Source: Bacteroidota bacterium (GTDB taxonomy: Bacteria > Bacteroidota > Bacteroidia > Sphingobacteriales > Sphingobacteriaceae). From it: DNA of 7,118 nucleotides. Under the pieces are notes generated by a model. It had not been told where the DNA came from. It did not search any database and saw only the letters and a list, made by a program, of their open reading frames with translations. Position 1 is the first letter of the stretch; each line of letters starts with the position of its first letter. The position numbers were made by a program, and so were the translations under genes. The DNA is taken from assembly GCA_013288465.1 (NCBI GenBank), contig JABDBT010000105.1, forward strand, positions 1 to 7,118. The letters run 5' to 3'. Of this stretch, positions 1 to 7,101 are shown in pieces.

Positions 1-659
1 CTGCCCTCATCAACCGTTTTCATGATTATAGTATGGGGAGCTGATTTGCTACGGGCAGTGTCGGTAGTAACTTCCCGTTTCAGGTACTCCATAACCACCG
101 TTACCGGCTTATCGGTTACGTTGGTGAACGCGAACTTTTCAATAGCCATAGGCTTATCAACCGACGGGAAAAAGCTGCGGTCTATTTTTACCTGGGCGGG
201 GTTGCCGGCTTGCGCCGATATATTCATGATGCCTTTATGGCTAAAACTTTTAACATTGAAGGCCATATTGCCCGAGCGCCTTTTGGGCGAAGCGATAAAA
301 CTAAGCAGCCTGTTATTGATGTAGATGCGGGGCAGCTCATCGTCATGAAAGGTATATGAAATGTGGCTGCGGGTATCATCAGGCAGCATGCGGAAGGTTG
401 GGAAAACTACCGTACGGTTGATGCTGCATACCCCCGCGGTATCAATGCCGTACTCTACCCATAGCGATACCTTTTCGCCAGACATTTCGATATGATCAGC
501 ATGTGGCAACCTGTCTTTTACCGTCCAGGTTATACTCCCGTTTGGGTTAATCAGCCACCGGTCGGTTTGAACCGGCAAAACTGTTTTTTGGGCAAACGCC
601 GGTAAACTTAAGATAGAAATGAGTGCGGTAATAATTGCTTTGTTGCTGATCGGTATCAT
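1..659 (-). CDS. Secreted probable glycoside hydrolase, N-terminal part only (runs off the window)
   Basis: This reading frame is open from the ATG at 659 to the left edge, giving 219 complete codons without a stop; the C-terminal part is missing. Residues 1-23 form a good signal peptide (K7, hydrophobic core, AFA before Q24), so the product is exported. The mature start has a Trp-rich beta-like segment (W35 to W45), then a distinctive block PHADHIEMSGEKVSLWVEYG at 52-71 and VVFPTFRMLPDDT at 84-96. This resembles, from memory, N-terminal beta-sandwich domains of large Bacteroidota six-hairpin glycosidases, some of them labelled alpha-L-rhamnosidase-like. The catalytic domain is not in view, so no activity can be assigned. 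An in-frame ATG at 689, 10 bases after the GH28 stop, would add ten residues (MVNLQLKQNY); I prefer 659 because it gives the more usual signal peptide length. It is last in the visible operon, behind GH105 and GH28, which fits a role in pectin side-chain or backbone removal. Coding is certain; family is tentative. Confidence 0.75.
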   Translation of the reverse strand, partial: MIPISNKAIITALISILSLPAFAQKTVLPVQTDRWLINPNGSITWTVKDRLPHADHIEMSGEKVSLWVEYGIDTAGVCSINRTVVFPTFRMLPDDTRSHISYTFHDDELPRIYINNRLLSFIASPKRRSGNMAFNVKSFSHKGIMNISAQAGNPAQVKIDRSFFPSVDKPMAIEKFAFTNVTDKPVTVVMEYLKREVTTDTARSKSAPHTIIMKTVDEG

Positions 660-699
660 GTAATTTTGTTTAAGCTGCAAGTTTACCATCTATAATTAA

Positions 700-2283
700 T
701 TATTTAACAGGCTTGTCCGCTATAGCTTTTTCTTTTATTCCTGACAGATGATTATTTAATAATTTCACGTCGGCTCCGCTGCCCCCTTCAACACGTACAA
801 ATGATTGGGCTGTGCCTTTTACCTCCATATTGGTTATTTTGGCCCCGGTCACATCTTCTAACCGGATTATAGATTCGGCTCCCGAAGTTTCAGGAATGGG
901 CCAGTTATTCAATTCAATATCCTTCCCATCCTCGCAAACAAATGCCGGGCGCAGGTCATTGCTGCCCAGGGTAAACCTGATGTTGTTAAGCTTTAACCCT
1001 TCTACATGCCTTGCCCAAACCCCATAAGCCGGAACCAGCGGACCGAAGGTTTTTACTTCGGGATATTTATCAATGGCCTCGGGCACAACTTGCCGTGCAT
1101 TAGCCGTAGTGCCACCGCCCGCTAATTGTATCTCGATATTTTCGAGTGTGAGGTTTTTGATATTATGGCCTGGGATACCGGTAATTAATATTCCTGATGG
1201 TGGCATAAGCTGTGCGTTATCAGCTGCTTTGGCTTTTACGTTCCTGATGGTTACGTCTTCTAAAGTCCCGGTTTCCTGTTTGGTGTCCTGGTCTTTACGG
1301 AACACGCTTAACCTCGACCCCAGGCGGATAAGTATAGGGGTCTTAACTTCTACCATGGTAATGTCCGAAATTTCAATATCGTGCAGGTGCGCGCCATCAA
1401 CGCTAAGCAGTTTAATACCGCCGTTATTAGTGTTGTAGATGTAGCAGTTAGAAATTTTAATATGTTCAAACGCAGCCATTGATTCTGTCCCCATTTTAAT
1501 AGCGCCCTGGCTGCTTTTTAGGCGCATACCACTTATAACAATATTACTGCAAGGCATTTTGCTCGACGTGGTTTTAAAGCAAACCGCGTCATCGCCGCTT
1601 TCAATGTCGCTGTCTTTGATCTGCACATCCTGGCAGCCGTCAATATCAATACCATCATTGTGGGCCACGCCTACGCTTACTATCTTAATGTTTTTTATGC
1701 TGATATGCCGTGTTTGAAAGTAATGTGATGTCCAGGCGGCAGAATAGTGCAGGGCAATACCGTCAAGGGTTACGCCATCGCACCGTACAATTTGAAGCAG
1801 GAAAGGGCGTCTGCCCCAGCGCTGCCCTTCGGGGCGGGTATCCGTCAATATCTGTTTTGCCTTAACGGCTGCGCCCTGCCCGTCAATTATACCTTCGCCT
1901 TCAATGCCTATGTTTTTTGCATCAACGGCCACAACCAACGCCCAACCCACATTAATGCCCAACCCTTCAGTAAAGGGATCAAGGTTTTGGTAATCGTTAA
2001 CATCGGTACTGCCTAATAAAACGGCCCCTTTTTGAAATTGCAGCGTAACATTGCTTTTCAAGGCTATAGTGCCCGATAAAAACCGCCCTTCGGGAAATAT
2101 CACTTTACCGCCGCCGCTTTTTGTGCAGGCATCAATGGCTTTTTGTATAGCATCTGTATTTAAAACAATGCCATCGCCTTTAGCGCCATAAGCTACAATA
2201 TTAAAATCGGCGGCATATAATCCTGTGCTTAACGCAAGTGTAATTATAGTGAGGATAAGTTTTACCGGGTGGCTTGGTTTCAT
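700..2283 (-). CDS. GH28 family polygalacturonase/rhamnogalacturonase-type glycoside hydrolase, secreted
   Basis: Exported right-handed beta-helix enzyme of 527 residues, expected to hydrolyse alpha-galacturonosyl bonds in homogalacturonan or rhamnogalacturonan. Residues 1-24 are a signal peptide (cleavage after LYA). Residues 26-98 match the usual N-terminal entry into the helix (FNIVAYGAKGDG, then an NTDAIQKAIDAC segment and GGGKVIFPEGRF), as in pectate_lyase_3/GH28 proteins. Catalytic motifs visible are HNDGIDID at 208-215 (the family's NTD motif, with D210) and SGDDAV at 229-234 (D231, D232), which supply the acidic residues of the inverting mechanism. The classical GHG motif is replaced by SSQGAIKMGTES at 257-268, and the RIK motif by GGIKL at 288-292, so it belongs to a divergent branch. 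The repeated ...I.I.N/D... pattern continues to the C-terminus, as expected for helix coils. It starts 11 bases after the GH105 stop, so the two are almost certainly co-transcribed. Exact substrate and endo/exo mode cannot be read from sequence. Confidence 0.92.
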   Translation of the reverse strand: MKPSHPVKLILTIITLALSTGLYAADFNIVAYGAKGDGIVLNTDAIQKAIDACTKSGGGKVIFPEGRFLSGTIALKSNVTLQFQKGAVLLGSTDVNDYQNLDPFTEGLGINVGWALVVAVDAKNIGIEGEGIIDGQGAAVKAKQILTDTRPEGQRWGRRPFLLQIVRCDGVTLDGIALHYSAAWTSHYFQTRHISIKNIKIVSVGVAHNDGIDIDGCQDVQIKDSDIESGDDAVCFKTTSSKMPCSNIVISGMRLKSSQGAIKMGTESMAAFEHIKISNCYIYNTNNGGIKLLSVDGAHLHDIEISDITMVEVKTPILIRLGSRLSVFRKDQDTKQETGTLEDVTIRNVKAKAADNAQLMPPSGILITGIPGHNIKNLTLENIEIQLAGGGTTANARQVVPEAIDKYPEVKTFGPLVPAYGVWARHVEGLKLNNIRFTLGSNDLRPAFVCEDGKDIELNNWPIPETSGAESIIRLEDVTGAKITNMEVKGTAQSFVRVEGGSGADVKLLNNHLSGIKEKAIADKPVK

Positions 2284-2294
2284 TTATTACAGTA

Positions 2295-3518
2295 TTACTT
2301 TTTAGCGATCTTTTCTGCTTTTATCATTTCTGTGCCGGCCATTAAAAACGCGCCTAATACATGCGGGTCATTCAACTCTTTTGGGCGGTTGTAATAAAAG
2401 CGGATATCCTCCTCCATGTTTGTGCCTATACATACATCTTCAACTTCGCCATTGGCGGTTACTTTGGATGACAGCCCTTTCCAGCCCTCGCTGGCAATAG
2501 CCAGGTATTTCGGGTTTATCCAGCCTTCATTTACGGCGTGGGCAACCGCGTAAGTAAACATGGCGGTAACTGAGGTTTCAAGGTAAGAGTCGGGTTTGTC
2601 TAACACCTGGTGCCATAAACCGGTTTGATCCTGGTAACGGGCGTAGCCAACTATCTGCCTTAATAACAACCGGATCAGTTCGGCACGTTTTGGGTGATTG
2701 GCAGGCAGGTTATCTATCAATTGAGCCTGGGCTACAGCAAGCCAACCATTTGCACGGCCCCAATGGGCTACACCGTTCATTTCCACATCCGAGTAATAGT
2801 TATGGAAGAACAGGCCGGTGCGGTCGTCATACAGGTATTTGTTAAAGTTTTCTACTTGTTTAATGGCATCATCAAAGTAGCGGCTATCGCCGGTTAGTTT
2901 TCCCATACGGGCCAAAAATGGCACACTCATGAACAGGTCATCGGCCCATATAGTGCTGCTTCGCGGCTGGGGGCGACATAGCGTCCCATCCGGCAGGCGA
3001 AGCTGTTTATGCGAGATGTATTCAGTAGCCTTGTCCAAATAGGCACGATATTCTTTTTTATGGGCAAGCGCGTCCACATCACAAAGCCCTGCCGACATTG
3101 CGCCGCAGGCATCCAGGTTACTCATGCCAAAATAGGCACCATACTCAGCCCTGGGTACCTTGGCTTTGTGTTGGGCTTCAAAATACGCCAGGTTGCTGAA
3201 TATAAAATCAAAGTTATGCAATGAATAATCCGAATATTTGGTGTCATTCAGCACAGCGGCGGTTTGCATCATGCCAATGGTTAACACGCCATTTACATAC
3301 ATCCATTTGTTGTAAGTGCTTTCGGCTTTTATATCAGCAGTTGGTGCAAGGCCCTGTGTTGAGGCATATTTTTCGCCGGTTTTGCTGTTTACAAACTGGA
3401 ACGAAGTGTTTTGTATGGTATGATTGGCTACACGCCGTACCAGTTCTTCGGTATTGGATGTTTGCGCGAATGTTAGGGCCGGGAAGGCCATCGCGAGGAT
3501 AAATAATAGTTTTTTCAT
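2295..3518 (-). CDS. GH105 unsaturated rhamnogalacturonyl/glucuronyl hydrolase, exported
   Basis: Enzyme of the GH105 (YteR/YesR) family, a length of 407 residues being normal for an exported member. The family removes the 4,5-unsaturated uronic acid that polysaccharide lyases leave at the non-reducing end, by hydrating the double bond. Residues 1-18 form a signal peptide (MKKLLF..., cleavage TFA before Q19), placing it in the periplasm or beyond. The fold is an (alpha/alpha)6 barrel; recognisable blocks are WADDLFMSVPFLARMG at 191-206 (D193 the likely catalytic Asp equivalent to YteR Asp143), HWGRANGWL at 252-260, and GLWHQVLD with SYLETS at 300-316. The last block, NDPHVLGAFLMAGTEM, is the usual family ending. 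It lies 21 bases after the cytochrome stop and 11 bases before GH28. Its presence implies a pectate or rhamnogalacturonan lyase encoded outside the window, since none is visible here. GH88 is a related alternative, but the motifs fit GH105 better. Confidence 0.93.
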   Translation of the reverse strand: MKKLLFILAMAFPALTFAQTSNTEELVRRVANHTIQNTSFQFVNSKTGEKYASTQGLAPTADIKAESTYNKWMYVNGVLTIGMMQTAAVLNDTKYSDYSLHNFDFIFSNLAYFEAQHKAKVPRAEYGAYFGMSNLDACGAMSAGLCDVDALAHKKEYRAYLDKATEYISHKQLRLPDGTLCRPQPRSSTIWADDLFMSVPFLARMGKLTGDSRYFDDAIKQVENFNKYLYDDRTGLFFHNYYSDVEMNGVAHWGRANGWLAVAQAQLIDNLPANHPKRAELIRLLLRQIVGYARYQDQTGLWHQVLDKPDSYLETSVTAMFTYAVAHAVNEGWINPKYLAIASEGWKGLSSKVTANGEVEDVCIGTNMEEDIRFYYNRPKELNDPHVLGAFLMAGTEMIKAEKIAKK

Positions 3519-3539
3519 ATTATGGTTATTTTAATAGCG

Positions 3540-3986
3540 TTATTTTTTAGCTGATGCCCTTGTCTTTTTTACCTGGGCTACGGTAATAGCAGTGCCTTTA
3601 TTTTTAAAACTGTTGCGTATGTATGTTAAAACATCCGCAATTTCCTGGTCTTTCAGGAAATTATGTGGCGGCATATTGTTTGAGTATGATTCGCCGTCGA
3701 TCTCAACCGGCTGCATAAAGCCATTTAGCACCACTTTAATTAAGCGCGTTTTATCGCCATTAACATAAGATGTTTTGCTAAGCGGAGGGTTCATATTTGG
3801 CACGCCGCCGCCATCAACCTGGTGGCAGGATAAGCAATACTGTGTATAAACCTTTTGGCCGTTCGCAATTGAACTTGCTGATACTGCCGGAGTTTTTGAG
3901 TGCGCTTTAACAGCAGGTTTGGTTTGGGCATGTAATTGCGACAGACCAAATGCAAATAATAAAGCGATAGTTAGTTTAATTTTCAT
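3540..3986 (-). CDS. Small exported single-haem class I cytochrome c
   Basis: Periplasmic electron carrier with one c-type haem. Counting from the chosen ATG at 3986, residues 1-20 are a signal peptide (MKIKLTIALLFAFG..., cleavage LHA before Q21), followed by a short Lys/Ala/Ser-rich linker and then one cytochrome domain. The haem attachment motif CLSCH is at 51-55; the following GGGVPNMNPPL is a common class I continuation; NNMPPHNF near 103-110 supplies the likely axial Met (M105), followed by a LKDQEIADVLTYIRNSF C-terminal helix. A Lys-rich tail ends the protein. An upstream in-frame ATG at 4001 would add MLYIS; the later start gives a cleaner signal peptide, but both are possible. The gene follows the quinoprotein dehydrogenase by about 14 to 29 bases. 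Similar domains are found fused to or next to such dehydrogenases, so it is the probable electron acceptor, passing electrons onward to a terminal oxidase. The partnership is inferred from position. Confidence 0.92.
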   Translation of the reverse strand: MKIKLTIALLFAFGLSQLHAQTKPAVKAHSKTPAVSASSIANGQKVYTQYCLSCHQVDGGGVPNMNPPLSKTSYVNGDKTRLIKVVLNGFMQPVEIDGESYSNNMPPHNFLKDQEIADVLTYIRNSFKNKGTAITVAQVKKTRASAKK

Positions 3987-4015
3987 TGAAATATAGAGCA
4001 TGTTAAATTACTGAA

Positions 4016-5293
4016 TTACTTTTTAGTGTATATAATGCGATAGATAAAACCTTTTGAATCGTCCGTTACATATAATGAGCCATCGCTGCCTTGCGCTAAA
4101 CCGCATGGGCGGTGATCCGCCCTCCCTGCCGCGGTTTTTTGTGCCGAACCGGAGAAGTTGTCGGCAAATACTTCCCAATCGCCTGCCGGTTTCCCATCTT
4201 TAAATGGCTGAAAAACTACACAATATCCTTTTTGAGGTTCGGGCGCGCGGTTCCATGAACCATGAAAAGCTATAAAAGCGCCATTTCGGTATTTTTCTGG
4301 AAACATCTTACCGGTATAAAAAAGCAACCCATTTGGGGCCATGTGGCCGGGGTATGCTGCCACTGGGTCGAGGTATTTAGGATCGGCCTCCTTTTTGCCA
4401 TCGCCCCCATATTCGGGGCCTTGTATTTTCTTATGCTGAATTTCATCATAATACATAAATGGGAATCCGGCGTTATCGCCTTTTTTTAAGGCGTACATAC
4501 ACTCCGCAGGTAACTCGGCCGATTGTTTGGTATCATATAACTCGGGCCATGAGCTGTTTAAATTATCGCGGCCATGCTGCATTACAAATAACTGGTTATC
4601 CTGCTGGTTCCAGTCAAGCCCTACAATATTGCGCAGGCCTGTAGCATAACGGATACCGTCTTTATAGGTCTGGTTAAGCTTATCGGCTTTAAATTCCCAC
4701 ATCCCACCTGCCGAATCTAACAGCGGGCAGCCGGGTATGCCGGGCGAATGATAGCCACGGTCCTGCACCTGGCAGGCACTTAATGGCGAACCAATATTTA
4801 CATAGATATTGCCAACATTATCAAGCACTAATGATTTTGTTTCATGCTGCCGCCCTGCCTTTAAACCCATGACTATCCTTTCAGGTTCGGCCTGGTTTAT
4901 CACCTCATTCTTGTCATTTAGCTTATACCTGAATATTTCGGTATTTGATGAAGCATACAGGTACCCGTTTTTGATATATATGCCCGTACCGCCGTAATTG
5001 CCAAAGCCGCCCGTAATTTGCGCCCGGCCATCACTGCCTTCGTGCAAAATTATAACGCCTTTGCCATCTTTTGGCTTTGCCAATTTTACATAAATATCGC
5101 CCTGTGGCGTAACGGTTAGGTGCCGGGCTTTGGCAGCTATATCCGCTACTTTTAGCGCACCAAACCCATCGGGCAGCTTTAAACCTGCATTGTCTGCATC
5201 CGGCACTACATTAACATCTGCTTTGAGCGCATATAACGACACCGTTGCCATTGTAACCACCGGTAGCAGATACCTTAATACTTTCAGTTTCAT
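4016..5293 (-). CDS. PQQ-dependent sugar dehydrogenase, sorbosone/soluble glucose dehydrogenase type
   Basis: Exported six-bladed beta-propeller quinoprotein of 425 residues, expected to oxidise a sugar or aldehyde sugar in the periplasm with pyrroloquinoline quinone as cofactor. Residues 1-25 look like a signal peptide (basic MKLKVLR, hydrophobic stretch, ALKA before D26). Family landmarks are LPDGFGALKVAD at 40-51, GRQHETKSLVLD at 147-158 (H150 in the place of the catalytic His of soluble glucose dehydrogenase), ATGLRNIVGLDW at 217-228 (R221 in the place of the PQQ-contacting Arg), QHGRDN at 239-244, GHMAPNGLLFYTG at 316-328, HGSWNRAPEPQKGY at 344-357 and RPCGLAQGSDGSLYVTDD at 395-412. The HGSWNR block is typical of the L-sorbosone dehydrogenase branch. 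Residue assignments are by eye. The haem domain that some relatives carry is absent here and is supplied by the next gene. It sits between susD and the pectin hydrolases, preceded by a good AGAGGA ribosome site. Substrate is unknown; relatives exist that may act as lactonases or have lost PQQ binding. Confidence 0.88.
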   Translation of the reverse strand: MKLKVLRYLLPVVTMATVSLYALKADVNVVPDADNAGLKLPDGFGALKVADIAAKARHLTVTPQGDIYVKLAKPKDGKGVIILHEGSDGRAQITGGFGNYGGTGIYIKNGYLYASSNTEIFRYKLNDKNEVINQAEPERIVMGLKAGRQHETKSLVLDNVGNIYVNIGSPLSACQVQDRGYHSPGIPGCPLLDSAGGMWEFKADKLNQTYKDGIRYATGLRNIVGLDWNQQDNQLFVMQHGRDNLNSSWPELYDTKQSAELPAECMYALKKGDNAGFPFMYYDEIQHKKIQGPEYGGDGKKEADPKYLDPVAAYPGHMAPNGLLFYTGKMFPEKYRNGAFIAFHGSWNRAPEPQKGYCVVFQPFKDGKPAGDWEVFADNFSGSAQKTAAGRADHRPCGLAQGSDGSLYVTDDSKGFIYRIIYTKK

Positions 5294-5302
5294 ATTTGTT
5301 AT

Positions 5303-5308
5303 TCCTCT
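5303..5308 (-). promoter_or_regulatory. Shine-Dalgarno site of the PQQ dehydrogenase gene
   Basis: On the minus strand AGAGGA stands 9 bases before the ATG at 5293. It fixes that start. It stands out because the other starts in the window have only A/T-rich leaders with no purine-rich core, which is the common pattern in Bacteroidota. It lies about 20 bases downstream of the inverted repeat in the same gap. Confidence 0.6.
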
Positions 5309-5329
5309 TTTACTTTTAGTTCAACTTTT

Positions 5330-5379
5330 ATGCAGTAGCCCCGGTAACCAGCCGGGGCGTTGAGAGAAATTTACTGCAT
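5330..5379. repeat. Nested inverted repeat between susD and the dehydrogenase gene
   Basis: The outer arms ATGCAGTA (5330-5337) and TACTGCAT (5372-5379) are perfect 8-base complements. Directly inside the left arm, GCCCCGG (5338-5344) pairs perfectly with CCGGGGC (5352-5358) around a 7-base loop. The right side carries a 13-base unpaired segment (5359-5371) between inner and outer arms. The transcript could therefore fold into a 15-bp stem with one large asymmetric bulge. It starts about 33 bases after the susD stop. No T-run follows on either strand, so it is not a typical intrinsic terminator; an RNA-stability or processing element that sets SusCD levels apart from the downstream enzymes, or a dispersed intergenic repeat, would fit better. 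The rest of the 5294-5412 gap shows no recognisable promoter. Confidence 0.6.
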
Positions 5380-5412
5380 CCGGAAGATCTTTATTACTAT
5401 AGTGTCATTTGG

Positions 5413-7101
5413 TTAATTCCATCCCGGGAATACCCGGCTATTATCATAAGCCGGCCCGGTTATGGTTGCGTCAATTTGCGATTGTGGAATTGGCCTTATC
5501 ACATCAAATGGCTGAATATTTGGCCCTGCATCAAGATTGTGTAACTTGACACGTTGCAACAAGGTGCCTGTTCTAACCAGGTCCTGCCAGCGCGATAACT
5601 CGCCGCATAGTTCCCTCGAACGTTCATCCATGATAAAGTCAATAGTCATACTTGATAAGGTAACATCCATAGCGGCTACATTGCCGGTTGGATATGCTGC
5701 CCTTTCGCGGATGGCGTTAACATAAGGCAATGCTTCTGATGGGCGGTTATCCATTATCAAAGCCTCGGCAGCTATCAAATACGTTTCGGCAAGGCGATAA
5801 ATAATAATCGGCCTTATTGACGGTGCGTTCTGATCGGTGCGCTTATCATCATAATACTTGGTCATTGTAGGATAAAGGGTGTTTACATACTTGCTTGGCG
5901 GCAATACCTGGTAACGGTATTTGGCAATTTGCGCGGCAGTAAGTTCATAACCGGGCATCCATATCGCGGTATCACCAACCGTAAACTTGGGCTTGCCATT
6001 AGCAACGGGTATGGTTGCAGCATTGTTAGCTATCCATACAGATTGAAACGATTTATAATACCGTGTATCGTTGGTTTTATCCTTAAATGCGGTATCGGTA
6101 AGCCAGCGGGTAGGCATTACGCGGGCGTAAGGGCGCCCATCCATTACATCCCTCTGCATGCCCGGTTGCAATTCGTACCGTGATACAAAAAAGTGGACGT
6201 ATAAATTATCAGGCCCGCTATTGTTTTGCGTAGCCGAGCCATTGTAAGCCAGGCTTGAGGTATGCTGAATGGTCCATAATACTTCAGAGTTTGTTTCATT
6301 CCCTTCCGCGCAAACCTTTCCAAAATCGGGCAATAGCCTTACGCCACCGGCAGGCCCGGCGGTGTTAATAACATTTGCTGCCATTGCGGCGGCATTTTTA
6401 AAGTCATTAGGTTGTTTTGCCACGGTATAACCACGGGTTAAGTAAACCTTAGCTAAAACGTGCATAGCCGCAATTGCGGTTGCCTTACCCGGCAGTATGC
6501 CGCTTGTTTGAGGCGTGGCAGGCAAACCTGCTATGGCGTCTGTCAGATCCTGAACAATAAAAGCATACACATCAACCATTTTATCGCGCGATGCGGATAA
6601 TGTTGGCACTGATTGAAAGTGGGTATTTAAAGTAACATCGCCCCAGTTTTGAACCAATATGAAATAATAGTTTGCCCGTAAGAATTTGGCTTCGGCTACC
6701 ATTTCGGCTTTTGTAGCGGCGCTGATGCCTGCTAAAGCCGGTGCATTATCAACCAAACCATTACAGGTATTGATGTAAGTATAACAGTTTTTCCATATAC
6801 CCGATATGGTGCCGTCTGTTGTAAGGTAGCCACTGCTATACCTTACCAGGGCGCTTGTGCCATCGCTGCCTGCCCTAAACTCATCGGTACCGCCAACAGC
6901 CATCTCGAAATAGGTATCAGGCCCGTAAATGGTCCTGAACCCGGCGTATGCCGCGTTTAACCCGGCCTGGAAGCCCTGTTGTGTTGTAAAAAACTCGGGC
7001 GTTAAGCCTGATACGGGTACTTCATCCAGTTTTTTATTACAACCTGAATTTATTGCTACAATAAAAAGGCTGATTAATAAATATATTGATATTCTCTTCA
7101 T
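5413..7101 (-). CDS. SusD/RagB family outer-membrane glycan-binding lipoprotein
   Basis: Surface lipoprotein of 562 residues that forms the lid of a SusC-type TonB-dependent importer and binds the incoming oligosaccharide. Residues 1-20 are a lipoprotein signal peptide with Cys at 21 (AINSGC); CNKKLDE after it has the Lys/acidic residues often seen in surface-export signals of Bacteroidota. SusD landmarks in order: N-terminal FFTTQQGFQAGLNAAYAGF at 37-55, the TPR-type helix AEAKFLRANYYF at 136-147 with QNWGDV at 151-156, RLAETYLIAAEA at 436-447, DERSRELCGELSRW from 492, DLVRTGT ending at 513, and a C-terminal NSRVFPGWN. Length and ending are complete for the family. The start follows a TAATAA-containing leader at the window edge and the signal peptide supports it. 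The partner susC should lie immediately to the right, outside the window. Ligand is inferred to be pectin-derived from the GH28 and GH105 genes downstream; SusD sequence alone does not show specificity. Confidence 0.95.
   Translation of the reverse strand: MKRISIYLLISLFIVAINSGCNKKLDEVPVSGLTPEFFTTQQGFQAGLNAAYAGFRTIYGPDTYFEMAVGGTDEFRAGSDGTSALVRYSSGYLTTDGTISGIWKNCYTYINTCNGLVDNAPALAGISAATKAEMVAEAKFLRANYYFILVQNWGDVTLNTHFQSVPTLSASRDKMVDVYAFIVQDLTDAIAGLPATPQTSGILPGKATAIAAMHVLAKVYLTRGYTVAKQPNDFKNAAAMAANVINTAGPAGGVRLLPDFGKVCAEGNETNSEVLWTIQHTSSLAYNGSATQNNSGPDNLYVHFFVSRYELQPGMQRDVMDGRPYARVMPTRWLTDTAFKDKTNDTRYYKSFQSVWIANNAATIPVANGKPKFTVGDTAIWMPGYELTAAQIAKYRYQVLPPSKYVNTLYPTMTKYYDDKRTDQNAPSIRPIIIYRLAETYLIAAEALIMDNRPSEALPYVNAIRERAAYPTGNVAAMDVTLSSMTIDFIMDERSRELCGELSRWQDLVRTGTLLQRVKLHNLDAGPNIQPFDVIRPIPQSQIDATITGPAYDNSRVFPGWN

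Noticed and set aside
22..324. 100-residue plus-strand open frame
   Set aside because: It lies antisense inside the secreted partial gene, which has a signal peptide and conserved-looking motifs; the plus-strand product resembles nothing and has no leader signals.
1073..1438. 121-residue plus-strand open frame
   Set aside because: It is an antisense shadow of the GH28 gene, whose motifs are intact in the opposite frame.
3221..3502. 93-residue plus-strand open frame rich in Cys and Arg
   Set aside because: It is antisense to the GH105 N-terminal region; the composition is what a reversed reading of that gene would give.
700..5293. Four consecutive products ending in lysine (TKK, SAKK, IAKK, PVK)
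   Set aside because: Lys-rich ends are common in AT-leaning Bacteroidota genes; with four cases this is not a convincing shared tail signal.
5338..5358. GC-rich hairpin GCCCCGG/CCGGGGC as an intrinsic terminator after susD
   Set aside because: On the minus strand the stem is followed by TACTGCATAAAAG and on the plus strand by GTTGAGAG; neither has a T-run, so it is recorded as an inverted repeat only.
5365..5385. Bacteroidota-type promoter (TAnnTTTG) in the susD-dehydrogenase gap, minus strand TAAATTTC
   Set aside because: The last base does not match and no TTG stands at the expected distance upstream.
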